64,000 nucleotides of DNA, taken from NCBI RefSeq assembly GCF_024723735.1, contig NZ_JANQDU010000001.1:186001-250000 (forward strand). Direction: 5' to 3'. Each line of letters begins with the position of its first letter. The first letter of the stretch is position 1. Under the pieces are notes generated by a model. It was not told the origin of the DNA and did no database searches. It saw only the letters and a list, made by a program, of their open reading frames with translations. A program made the position numbers and the translations under genes. Positions 9,053 through 17,190 of this stretch are shown in pieces. Source of the stretch: Frigidibacter sp. ROC022. GTDB lineage: Bacteria > Pseudomonadota > Alphaproteobacteria > Rhodobacterales > Rhodobacteraceae.

Positions 9053-10675
9053 ATGACTGACGCGCCGCTGCTGGAAATGACCGACATCCATATCGAGGGC
9101 CGGACCGGCGACGACTGGGTGCCGATCATCAAGGGCGTGGACCTGACCCTGCAACGGGGCGAGGTGCTGGGGCTGATCGGCGAGAGCGGGGCGGGAAAAT
9201 CGACCCTGGGCCTGGCGGCGATGGGGTTCACCCGCGACGGCTGCCGGATTTCCGGCGGCAAGGTTATGTTCGACGGGATCGACCTTCTGGCCTCCAGCGT
9301 CGGCACCCGGCGCGACCTGCGCGGCAGCCGGATCGCCTATGTGGCGCAGTCGGCGGCGGCCAGCTTCAACCCGGCGCACCGGCTGATCGACCAATATACC
9401 GAGACCCCGGTGGTGCATGGGGTGATGCCGCGCGCCGAGGCCGAGGCCGACGCGGTGGAACTCTATCGCCGGATGCAGCTGCCGAACCCGGAAGAGATCG
9501 GCTTTCGCTATCCGCACCAGGTCTCGGGCGGGCAGTTGCAGCGGGCGATGACGGCGATGGCGATGGCCTGCCGCCCCGATCTGATCATCTTCGACGAGCC
9601 GACGACGGCGCTGGACGTCACAACCCAGATCGAGGTGCTGTCGGCGATTCGCGACATCGTGGCGCAGTTCGACACGGCGGCGATCTACATCACCCACGAC
9701 CTGGCGGTGGTGGCGCAGATGGCCGACCGGATCAAGGTTCTGCTGCGCGGCGACGAGGTCGAGGAAGCGCCGACGCGCGAGATGCTGGCGGCGCCGAAGG
9801 AGGATTACACCAAGACGCTCTGGGCGGTGCGCTCGCACCAGCGGGCGGTGCAGCCCGCGGCCAGGGGCGTGCCGCTGGTCGAACTGCGCGGGATCACCGC
9901 CGGCTACGGCAGGGTGCCGGTGCTGAAGGACGTGAGCTTCGAAATACACAAACGCCGCACCGTCGCGGTGGTGGGCGAGAGCGGCAGCGGCAAATCCACC
10001 GCCGCCAGGGTGCTGACCGGGCTGCTGGTGCCGTCGGCCGGCGAGGTGCTGTTCGAGGGTGAGCCGCTGCCGCCCGATTTCCGCAAGCGCAGCCGCGAGC
10101 AGTTGCGTCAGGCGCAGATGATCTATCAGTCGGCCGATACCTCGCTGAACCCGAAGCTGCGGCTGCGGGCGCTGATCGGTCGCCCGGCGCAGATGTATCT
10201 GGGCCTGCAGGGCGCGGCGCTGGACGAGCGGGTGCGGCATCTGCTGAACCTGATCGAGCTGGAGCCCGACGAGTACATCGACCGGCTGCCCTCGGAACTG
10301 TCGGGCGGGCAGAAGCAGCGGGTCGGAATCGCCCGGGCGCTGGCGGCGGAACCGAAATTCATCATCTGCGACGAAGTGACCTCGGCGCTGGACCAGATCG
10401 TGGCCGAGGGGATTCTCAACCTGCTCGACCGGCTCCAGGCCGAGTTCGACCTGGCCTACATGTTCATCACCCATGACATCGCCACGGTGCGCGCGATCGC
10501 CGACGACGTGGTGGTGATGCAGTCCGGAAAGGTCGTGGAACAAGGCGAAAAGGCCGATGTGCTGAGCCCGCCGCATGATCCCTATACCGAATTGCTGCTG
10601 TCCTCGGTGCCGGAAATGGATCCCGACTGGCTGACCCGTCTGCTTAAAGAACGGGCAGATATTGCAGACGGATGA
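9053..10675 (+). CDS. ABC transporter ATPase, two fused domains (DppD-DppF type)
   Basis: This 540-residue protein carries both nucleotide-binding domains of the importer on one chain. The first domain has Walker [10 protein letters not shown] (residues 43-51), signature [10 protein letters not shown] and Walker [10 protein letters not shown]. The second has Walker [10 protein letters not shown], signature [10 protein letters not shown] and a Walker B region reading CDEVTSALD, where the usual proline after DE is valine. Each half ends with the oligopeptide-transporter C-terminal extension. It starts three bases after the permease stop, so the order is binding protein, two permeases, double ATPase, a complete importer. 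Confidence 0.9.
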   Translation: MTDAPLLEMTDIHIEGRTGDDWVPIIKGVDLTLQRGEVLGLIGESGAGKSTLGLAAMGFTRDGCRISGGKVMFDGIDLLASSVGTRRDLRGSRIAYVAQSAAASFNPAHRLIDQYTETPVVHGVMPRAEAEADAVELYRRMQLPNPEEIGFRYPHQVSGGQLQRAMTAMAMACRPDLIIFDEPTTALDVTTQIEVLSAIRDIVAQFDTAAIYITHDLAVVAQMADRIKVLLRGDEVEEAPTREMLAAPKEDYTKTLWAVRSHQRAVQPAARGVPLVELRGITAGYGRVPVLKDVSFEIHKRRTVAVVGESGSGKSTAARVLTGLLVPSAGEVLFEGEPLPPDFRKRSREQLRQAQMIYQSADTSLNPKLRLRALIGRPAQMYLGLQGAALDERVRHLLNLIELEPDEYIDRLPSELSGGQKQRVGIARALAAEPKFIICDEVTSALDQIVAEGILNLLDRLQAEFDLAYMFITHDIATVRAIADDVVVMQSGKVVEQGEKADVLSPPHDPYTELLLSSVPEMDPDWLTRLLKERADIADG

Positions 10676-10719
10676 AATCACGATAGAGTGGCCGCAAGGA
10701 CCGGGGAGGGTCCGAGTAT

Positions 10720-10736
10720 GGTTTTGTAACAAAACC
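10720..10736. promoter_or_regulatory. Perfect 17-base palindrome upstream of ugpB
   Basis: GGTTTTGTAACAAAACC has exact 8-base arms around one central A, 78 bases before the ugpB ATG. It is AT-rich in a GC-rich setting and lacks a following T-run, so it looks more like an operator than a terminator. It does not look like a PhoB box. The regulator is unknown. Confidence 0.5.
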
Positions 10737-10813
10737 GAAGGGTTGCGGTCATATTGCCGTTACCTGGGGGCTGGAATACGATCCGGCATCCCAAACATTC
10801 AGGGAGTTCTTAC

Positions 10814-12136
10814 ATGATGCTGAAGACAACAACCGCCGCGATTGCACTGGCCGCCATGGCCGGCGCCGCCGACGCCAAGACCGAAATCCAGTGGTGGCAC
10901 GCCATGGGCGGCGAGCTTGGCCAGAAGCTGGAAGAGATCGTCGCCGGCTACAACGCCAGCCAGGACGAATACACGGTCATTCCGACCTACAAGGGCAGCT
11001 ATCCCGAGACGATGACCGCTGCCATTGCGGCCTTCCGCGCCGGTGAGCAACCCGCGGTCGTGCAGGTCTTCGAAGTCGGCACCGGCACCATGATGGCGGC
11101 AAAGGGCGCGATCTATCCAGTCTATCAGCTGATGGCCGACATGGGCGAACCCTTCGATCCCGATGCCTTCCTGTCGGCGGTTGTCGGCTATTACACCGAT
11201 ACCGACGGCAACATGCTGTCGATGCCGTTCAACTCCTCGACCCCGATCCTGTATTACAACAAGGACGTGTTCGAGAAGGCCGGGCTCGACCGCGAGACCC
11301 CGCCCAAGACCTGGGGCGAGCTGGAGGAATTCTCGAACAAGATCATGGAATCGGGCGCGGCTCCCTGCGGCTTTACCTCGGGCTGGATCTCCTGGGTGCA
11401 GACCGAGAACTTCTCGGCCTGGCACAACCAGCCGATCGGCACGCTGGAGAACGGCTTCGGCGGACTGGGCACCGAGCTGGTGTTCGAGAAGGACGAGCCG
11501 CTGGTGCGGCACTGGGAAAACCTGAAGAAGTGGCAGGACTCGGGCCTCTTCCAGTATGGCGGCCCGGTGGGCGGCAATGACGCGCCGCCGAAGTTCTATT
11601 CGCAGGAATGCGCGATGTACATGAACTCGTCGGCCTCGCGGGCCGGGGTCGTGGCCAACGCCAAGGACTTCGAAGTCGGCTACGGCATGCTGCCCTATTA
11701 CGACGATGTCGAGGGCGCGCCGCAGAACACCATCATCGGTGGTGCGACGCTCTGGGTGCTGCAGGGCCGTCCGGCCGAGGAATACAAGGCCGTCGCGGAC
11801 TTCTTCAGCTACCTGTCCTCGCCGGAAGTGCAGGCCGACTGGCACCAGTTCTCGGGCTATCTGCCGATCACCCAGGCGGCCTATGATCTCGGCAAGAGCC
11901 AGGGCTTCTACGAAAAGACCCCGGGCGCCGATGTCTCGATCAAGCAGATCACGCTGAACCCGCCGACCGAGAATTCGAAAGGTCTGCGTTTCGGCAATTT
12001 CGTCCAGATCCGCGACATCATGGACGAAGAGTTCCAGGCGCTTCTCTCGGGGTCCAAGACCGCCGCCGAAGCCCTGAAATCGGTGGACGAGCGCGGCAAC
12101 CAGATCCTGCGCGAATTCCAGTCGGCCAACGAGTAG
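10814..12136 (+). CDS. ugpB: Glycerol-3-phosphate ABC transporter binding protein UgpB
   Basis: This is the periplasmic receptor for sn-glycerol-3-phosphate and glycerophosphodiesters. The 440-residue protein matches remembered E. coli UgpB closely along its length: WWHAMGGELGQKLEEI near the N-terminus, IPTYKGSYPETMTAAIAAFRAG, PAVVQVFEVGTGTMMAAKGAI, MPFNSSTPILYYNKDVFEKAGLD, and FSGYLPITQAAYDL near the C-terminus. A Sec signal covers residues 1-22 (cut near ADA-KT). I chose ATG 10814 because AGGGAG lies at 10801-10806 and the signal peptide starts there; the frame opens further upstream without good reason to use it. Confidence 0.95.
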   Translation: MMLKTTTAAIALAAMAGAADAKTEIQWWHAMGGELGQKLEEIVAGYNASQDEYTVIPTYKGSYPETMTAAIAAFRAGEQPAVVQVFEVGTGTMMAAKGAIYPVYQLMADMGEPFDPDAFLSAVVGYYTDTDGNMLSMPFNSSTPILYYNKDVFEKAGLDRETPPKTWGELEEFSNKIMESGAAPCGFTSGWISWVQTENFSAWHNQPIGTLENGFGGLGTELVFEKDEPLVRHWENLKKWQDSGLFQYGGPVGGNDAPPKFYSQECAMYMNSSASRAGVVANAKDFEVGYGMLPYYDDVEGAPQNTIIGGATLWVLQGRPAEEYKAVADFFSYLSSPEVQADWHQFSGYLPITQAAYDLGKSQGFYEKTPGADVSIKQITLNPPTENSKGLRFGNFVQIRDIMDEEFQALLSGSKTAAEALKSVDERGNQILREFQSANE

Positions 12137-12153
12137 CCGTCTGACGACCCAAC

Positions 12154-12178
12154 CGGCCCGCGCCTTCCGCGCGGGCCG
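12154..12178 (+). promoter_or_regulatory. Perfect 10-base-pair hairpin between ugpB and ugpA
   Basis: CGGCCCGCGC (12154-12163) pairs exactly with GCGCGGGCCG (12169-12178) around the loop CTTCC. No T-run follows. Its position after the binding-protein gene suggests 3' protection or partial attenuation, raising UgpB over the membrane subunits. Confidence 0.7.
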
Positions 12179-12199
12179 ACCCTTGCGCATAGGCTGTTC

Positions 12200-13078
12200 A
12201 TGAAACGAGCGATCTTCGGCCACAAGGGCCTGCCCTGGCTGCTGCTTGCGCCGCAACTGGCGATCACGCTGGTGTTCTTCATCTGGCCCGCCGGACAGGC
12301 GTTGTGGCAGAGCTTCCTGCGTCAGGATGCCTTCGGCATCAAGACCACCTTCATCGGGCTGAAGAACTATCAGGCGCTGTTCGCGGACAGCTACTATCTC
12401 AACTCGATGAAGGTCACCGCGATCTTCTCGGTCTCGGTCGCGCTGGTGTCGATGGTGGTGGCGCTGCTGCTGGCGCTGGCGCTGGACCGGACGCTCAAGA
12501 GTTCGAAATTCTATACCACGCTGCTGGTCTGGCCCTATGCCGTTGCGCCGGTGGTGGCGGGGATCATGTGGTGGTTCATCTTCAACCCGACCATCGGCAT
12601 CCTGCCCTATCTGCTGGACCAGATCGGCTATGACTGGAACCATGGCCTGCACAGCCAGGATGCGATGGCGCTGGTGGTCATCGCGTCGAGCTGGAAGCAG
12701 ATCAGCTACAACTTCCTGTTCTTCGTCGCCGGTCTGCAGGCGATCCCGATGTCGCTGCGCGAGGCCGCCGCGATCGACGGCGCCGGGCCGGTCAAGCGGT
12801 TCTTCACCATCACCTTCCCGCTGCTGTCGCCGACGACCTTCTTCCTGATGGTGATCAATGTCGTCTACACGATGTTCGACACGTTCGGCGTGATCGATGC
12901 CACCACGGCCGGCGGGCCCAGCCAGTCGACCATGATCCTGGTCTACAAGGTCTACCGCGACGGTCAGCTGGGCGCCAACCTCGGCTCGTCCGGGGCGCAA
13001 TCCGTGATCCTGATGGCGATCGTGGTGACGCTGACCATCGTGCAGTTCCGGTTCATCGAGCGAAGGGTGCAATACTGA
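12200..13078 (+). CDS. ugpA: Glycerol-3-phosphate ABC transporter permease UgpA
   Basis: This 292-residue inner-membrane subunit pairs with UgpE. It has an N-terminal helix [21 protein letters not shown], about six membrane segments, and the EAA-loop [26 protein letters not shown] that binds the ATPase. The segment [19 protein letters not shown] is typical of the UgpA/MalF branch. It is second in the ugpBAEC order and its stop overlaps the ugpE start (TGATG). Confidence 0.93.
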   Translation: MKRAIFGHKGLPWLLLAPQLAITLVFFIWPAGQALWQSFLRQDAFGIKTTFIGLKNYQALFADSYYLNSMKVTAIFSVSVALVSMVVALLLALALDRTLKSSKFYTTLLVWPYAVAPVVAGIMWWFIFNPTIGILPYLLDQIGYDWNHGLHSQDAMALVVIASSWKQISYNFLFFVAGLQAIPMSLREAAAIDGAGPVKRFFTITFPLLSPTTFFLMVINVVYTMFDTFGVIDATTAGGPSQSTMILVYKVYRDGQLGANLGSSGAQSVILMAIVVTLTIVQFRFIERRVQY

Positions 13079-13926
13079 TGGTCGAAGATCGCCCGTTCCT
13101 GAATTTTCTGGCGCATCTGGTGCTGGTCATCGGCGTCCTGATCGTCGCCTTTCCGGTCTATATCGCCGTCATCGCCTCGACCCACGGGCCGGACGACTTC
13201 CTGTCGGGGATGATCCCGCTTCTGCCCGGGGACCGCGGGCTCGACGCCTATCGGGCCATGCTCACCACCGGGCTGTCGACCTCGGGCGCACCGCCATTGG
13301 GCGGGATGATGCTGAACAGCCTGATCATGGCCCTGGGCGTCGCCTTCGGCAAGATCGCCATCTCGATCCTCTCGGCCTTCGCCATCGTCTATTTCCGCTT
13401 CCCGCTGCGCACCTTGGCCTTCTGGATGATCTTCATCACCCTGATGCTGCCGGTCGAGGTGCGGATCTTCCCGACCTACAAGGTCGTCGCCGATCTGGGG
13501 ATGCTGAACAGCTATCCCGGCCTGATCGTGCCGCTGATCGCCTCGGCGACCGCGACCTTCCTGTTCCGGCAGGTCTTCCTGACCATACCGGACGAACTGG
13601 TCGAGGCGGCGCGGATCGACGGTGCCGGGCCGATGAAATTCTTCAGGGACATCCTGGTGCCGCTGAGCCGGACCAACATGGCCGCGCTCTTCGTGATCCT
13701 CTTCATCTACGGCTGGAACCAGTATCTCTGGCCGCTGCTGATCACCACCGACTCGAAGTATTACACCATCGTGACGGGGATCAAGCGGATGGCCGATGTC
13801 GCGGATTCGGTGCCGCAATGGAATTACGTCATGGCTGCCGTGGTGCTGGCGATGTTGCCGCCGGTGATCGTGGTGGTGGGAATGCAAAAGCTCTTCGTCA
13901 AGGGCCTCGTGGATGCGGAGAAATAG
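13078..13926 (+). CDS. ugpE: Glycerol-3-phosphate ABC transporter permease UgpE
   Basis: This 282-residue MalG-type permease is the second channel subunit. It has membrane segment FLAHLVLVIGVLIVAFPVYIAVIA at the N-terminus, the EAA-loop LVEAARIDGAGPMKFFRDILVPLSRTNMAAL, and the C-terminal Ugp-like tail VIVVVGMQKLFVKGLVDAEK. It overlaps ugpA by one base and abuts ugpC directly (stop at 13924-13926, ATG at 13927), so the three are translated as a unit. Confidence 0.93.
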   Translation: MVEDRPFLNFLAHLVLVIGVLIVAFPVYIAVIASTHGPDDFLSGMIPLLPGDRGLDAYRAMLTTGLSTSGAPPLGGMMLNSLIMALGVAFGKIAISILSAFAIVYFRFPLRTLAFWMIFITLMLPVEVRIFPTYKVVADLGMLNSYPGLIVPLIASATATFLFRQVFLTIPDELVEAARIDGAGPMKFFRDILVPLSRTNMAALFVILFIYGWNQYLWPLLITTDSKYYTIVTGIKRMADVADSVPQWNYVMAAVVLAMLPPVIVVVGMQKLFVKGLVDAEK

Positions 13927-14979
13927 ATGGCCGGAATCGTTCTGGAAGGGGTCGGAAAGTCCTATGACGGCAAGACGCTGGCGGTGCAGGGGATCAACCT
14001 GACGGTCGCCGACGGCGAATTCGTGGTGCTGGTCGGCCCCTCCGGTTGCGGAAAATCGACCCTGCTGCGGATGGTGGCCGGGCTTGAGACGATCTCGGAA
14101 GGGACCGTCAGCATCGGCGACCGGGTCGTCAACAAGGTCGAGCCGGCCGACCGGGACATCGCCATGGTGTTCCAGAACTATGCCCTCTATCCGCATATGT
14201 CGGTGCGCCAGAACCTGGCCTACGGGCTGAAGAACCGGAAGATGGACCGGGCCGAGATCGCCCGGCGGGTCGATGAGGCGGCGAAGATTCTCGAGATCGG
14301 CGAGTACCTGGACCGCAAGCCCCGGGCGCTGTCGGGCGGGCAGCGGCAGCGGGTGGCGATGGGCCGCGCGATCGTGCGTGATCCGGCGGCCTTCCTGTTC
14401 GACGAGCCGCTGTCGAACCTCGACGCCAAGCTGCGGGTGACGATGCGCGGCGAAATCCGGCTGTTGCAGAAACGGTTGGGGACGACCTCGCTCTATGTCA
14501 CCCATGACCAGGTCGAGGCGATGACCCTGGCCGACCGGCTGGTGGTGCTGAACGGTGGCCGGGTCGAGCAGATCGGCGCCCCGATGGACGTCTACAAGCG
14601 CCCGGCCAGCGCCTTTGTCGCGGCCTTCATCGGCTCGCCGGCGATGAACCTGCTGCCGGCGGTGCTGTCGGGCGGCACGGTGCAGTTCGGCGGCGGCAGG
14701 GTGGCGGTCGGGGACGGCTTGCCGGACGGCAGGATCACCCTGGGCATCCGGCCCGAGGATCTGCGCCCGGCTGCGGCGGATGAAGATGGCGCCTTCGAGA
14801 TGCCGGTCGCCTATATCGAGGAACTCGGTTCGCAGCGGCTGGTGCATGGCAGCATCGAGGGCGAGGACGTGGTCTGCGCCGTGCCTGCCGAACGCCCGGT
14901 GGGCGAAAGCCTGCACCTGACGGCCGATCCGGCGCTTCTGCATGTCTTCGACGCGCAGAGCGGCGCCCGGTTGAATTAG
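13927..14979 (+). CDS. ugpC: Glycerol-3-phosphate ABC transporter ATPase UgpC
   Basis: This 350-residue cytoplasmic ATPase is of the MalK/UgpC class. It has Walker A GPSGCGKS (residues 37-44), Q-loop at [12 protein letters not shown], signature [14 protein letters not shown], Walker [15 protein letters not shown] and the switch histidine in VTHDQVEA. The C-terminal 100 residues form the regulatory TOBE/OB domain ([10 protein letters not shown]). It closes the ugp operon. No glycerophosphodiesterase gene (ugpQ) follows. Confidence 0.93.
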   Translation: MAGIVLEGVGKSYDGKTLAVQGINLTVADGEFVVLVGPSGCGKSTLLRMVAGLETISEGTVSIGDRVVNKVEPADRDIAMVFQNYALYPHMSVRQNLAYGLKNRKMDRAEIARRVDEAAKILEIGEYLDRKPRALSGGQRQRVAMGRAIVRDPAAFLFDEPLSNLDAKLRVTMRGEIRLLQKRLGTTSLYVTHDQVEAMTLADRLVVLNGGRVEQIGAPMDVYKRPASAFVAAFIGSPAMNLLPAVLSGGTVQFGGGRVAVGDGLPDGRITLGIRPEDLRPAAADEDGAFEMPVAYIEELGSQRLVHGSIEGEDVVCAVPAERPVGESLHLTADPALLHVFDAQSGARLN

Positions 14980-15328
14980 ACCGACCCGATCCCGATCTTG
15001 ATGCAAGGACCGCGGCGCGTGGCGGTGCCGCGTGTCCGGCTGCGCGCGTTCCGCCGCAACGCGGCGTTTCCGCTACCAAATTCCCAATGTTAATGCTTGA
15101 TACATTCCGGATTTCCATGTAGCAGGAAAGCTGCAGGCGTGCTGCGCTGCCGCAAGGCGCATGGGTTTTTTGAAATTCCGACTTGATTTGACCACGAAGA
15201 TCCAGCATGTGGCGCCGAGTGAATGAACATTCATTCTCATTCAGATTCGACGATATGACGCTGATCACCGCCGGCAAGGCACCCAGGGCCCGGACCGCGG
15301 GGATCAAGGACCAAGGAACAGAACCGCA
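14980..15328. other. Intergenic region between ugpC and the TetR gene, 349 bases
   Basis: No gene is seen. A possible weak terminator for ugp is CGCCGC-AAC-GCGGCG (15052-15066) followed by TTT. The middle is more AT-rich than its surroundings, consistent with promoter DNA, and the TetR-type operator (15221-15236) lies in the second half. I could not place a convincing -35/-10 pair. Confidence 0.5.
15221..15236. promoter_or_regulatory. Probable TetR-family operator
   Basis: GAATGAACATTCATTC has exact 7-base arms (GAATGAA / TTCATTC) around CA. It lies 93 bases before the start of the TetR gene that heads the efflux operon. TGAATG-type inverted repeats are typical for regulators of this class, so autoregulation of the operon is the likely role. 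That is inference from position and symmetry. Confidence 0.65.
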
Positions 15329-15979
15329 ATGACCATGAAGCTCGAGACAGCCGAGACCGCCGCCGGAAGCCGGATGTGCGAGTTGCTCGACTCGGTGCGC
15401 GGGGTCTTTGCCGCCAAGGGGTTCGAGAAGGCGTCGATGCAGGATCTTGCCCAGGCGGCCAACATGAGCGCCGGCAATTTCTATCGTTACTTCCCGTCCA
15501 AGGATGCGATCATCGAGGCGATGGTCGAACGCGATCTGGCCTATGTCGAGCGCGATTTCGAGACGATCATGGAGTCCGACGATCCCAGGGGCCTGCTGCG
15601 GGCCGGGCTCATCGAGCATCTCGACATCGACGATTGCGACGGCGGGGCGATCTGGACCGAAATCCTGGCCGCCGCCAAGCGGCGCACCGAGGTTGCCTCG
15701 CTGTTCGAGCGGATGGAAACCATGATCGTCGGCTACATGGTGGCTGTCTTCGGCCGCATCGCGGGCGTCGATCTCGAAACCGCAAAGGCCCGCTACAGCG
15801 CCCATGCCACGCTGATCTTCATGATCATCCAGGGCATCAAGATGCGCCGCCGCCCGAATGACAATTTCCACGGCTCGCCCCTGCGGGCCCTGGCCCTGCG
15901 CAGCATCGACAACGTGCTGGCCGAGATTACCGAAGCAAATCCTATCCCGGCCGAGGCCGGACAGTCAGAAAGCGCCTGA
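15329..15979 (+). CDS. TetR/AcrR-family transcriptional regulator
   Basis: This 216-residue regulator most likely represses the efflux genes that follow. The N-terminal helix-turn-helix is clear: FEKASMQDLAQAANMSAGNFYRYFPSKDAIIEAM (about residues 33-66, with the recognition helix in the SAGNFYRYF segment). The rest is the variable ligand-binding domain, ending near the proline-rich tail NPIPAEAG. AAGGA at 15313-15317 precedes the ATG; a second ATG two codons later is an alternative. The stop lies one base before the membrane-fusion-protein ATG, so the three genes form an operon. Confidence 0.88.
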   Translation: MTMKLETAETAAGSRMCELLDSVRGVFAAKGFEKASMQDLAQAANMSAGNFYRYFPSKDAIIEAMVERDLAYVERDFETIMESDDPRGLLRAGLIEHLDIDDCDGGAIWTEILAAAKRRTEVASLFERMETMIVGYMVAVFGRIAGVDLETAKARYSAHATLIFMIIQGIKMRRRPNDNFHGSPLRALALRSIDNVLAEITEANPIPAEAGQSESA

Positions 15980-15980
15980 G

Positions 15981-17180
15981 ATGTTCCGTTTGAAGAGTAT
16001 TGCCCTGTCCGCTCTGGTGCTGGGCGTCGCCGCCCTGCCGTTGCCTGCCGCGGCCGAGGACGCCGCCACCCCCGCCGGAACCGCGGCGTCGAACCTGCCG
16101 GCGATCACCGTTTCCACGGTCCGCACCGCCGAGGTGGAGGACCGGATCTACGCCTCGGGGCTGGTCGGCCCGGTGGAAACCGTTCTGGTGCAGCCGCAGA
16201 TTCAGGGCCAGGCGATCGAGACCGTCGAGGCCGAGGTTGGCGACAAGGTGGAGAAGGGCCAGGTCCTGGCGAAGCTTTCGGACACCGAACTGACCCTGCA
16301 ACGCTCGCAGCTTCTGGCCTCGCGGGCCGGGGCCGAGGCGGCGATTGCCCAGGCCGAGGCGCAGATGATCGCCAGCAAGGCCGATGCCGACGAGGCCGAG
16401 CGGGTGCTGGCCCGGACCAAGGCGCTGCGCGAGCAGGGCAACGTCAGCCAGGCCTCGTTCGATCAGGCCGATGCCGCGGCGACCGCGGCCCGGGCGCGGC
16501 TGTCGGTCTCGACCCAGGCCCTGGCCGCCGCCAAGGCGCAACTCGTGCTGGTCGATGCCCAGATCGCCGATCTGGACCTGAAGCTGAAACGCACCTCGGT
16601 CACCGCCCCGGTGGCGGGAGAAGTCGTCGAGAAGAACGCCATGGTCGGGGCGATCGCCTCTTCCGGAGGTCCGGCGCTGTTCTCGATCATCAAGGACGGA
16701 AAGCTCGAACTGATGGCCGACGTGGCCGAACAGGACATTCTCAAGCTGCATGAGGGCCAGCCCGCGACGCTGCGCTTCGTCGGCCTGACCCATCCGGTCG
16801 AGGGCAAGGTGCGGCTGGTCGAACCACAGGTCGACAGCGTGACCCGGCTGGGCCGGGTGCGGATCGAGATCGCCGACCCCGAGGCGGTGCGGTCGGGCAT
16901 GTTCGCCGATGCCGAGATCGTGGCCGAGCGCCGCGAGGCGGTGGTGATCCCGGTTTCGGCCGCGGGCGGCGATGCCGATGGCGCCACCGCGCTCAGGGTC
17001 AAGGACGGCACCGTCGAACTGGTCAGGATCGTCACCGGCATCCGCGATGGCGGGCTGATCGAGGTCGTCTCGGGCCTGGAACCCGGCGACCTGGTGGTGA
17101 CCAAGGCCGGCGCCTTCGTCCGCGACGGCGACAAGATCAATCCGATTCCCGAAGCGGGCCAGCCCGCTCTGGCCAACTGA
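15981..17180 (+). CDS. RND efflux periplasmic adaptor (membrane fusion protein, HlyD/AcrA family)
   Basis: This 399-residue adaptor links the inner-membrane pump to an outer-membrane channel. It has a signal peptide (residues 1-22, ALPLPAAAE), a lipoyl/barrel-sandwich half IQGQAIETVEAEVGDKVEKGQVLAKL, a long alanine-rich coiled-coil hairpin (about residues 95-205), the returning lipoyl half LKRTSVTAPVAGEVVEKNAMVGAI, and a beta-barrel plus membrane-proximal domain. I chose ATG 15981 because the signal peptide begins there; a longer open frame only runs through the TetR gene. Confidence 0.9.
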   Translation: MFRLKSIALSALVLGVAALPLPAAAEDAATPAGTAASNLPAITVSTVRTAEVEDRIYASGLVGPVETVLVQPQIQGQAIETVEAEVGDKVEKGQVLAKLSDTELTLQRSQLLASRAGAEAAIAQAEAQMIASKADADEAERVLARTKALREQGNVSQASFDQADAAATAARARLSVSTQALAAAKAQLVLVDAQIADLDLKLKRTSVTAPVAGEVVEKNAMVGAIASSGGPALFSIIKDGKLELMADVAEQDILKLHEGQPATLRFVGLTHPVEGKVRLVEPQVDSVTRLGRVRIEIADPEAVRSGMFADAEIVAERREAVVIPVSAAGGDADGATALRVKDGTVELVRIVTGIRDGGLIEVVSGLEPGDLVVTKAGAFVRDGDKINPIPEAGQPALAN

Positions 17181-17190
17181 GGGCTGCGCG

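Noticed and set aside
8057-10732. Long minus-strand open frame opposite the first importer's permease and ATPase genes
   Set aside because: Histidine/arginine/glutamine-rich shadow of the real genes with no recognisable motif.
15097-15125. TTGATA-N17-TAGCAG as promoter of the TetR gene
   Set aside because: The -10 half matches poorly and there is no supporting position relative to the operator.
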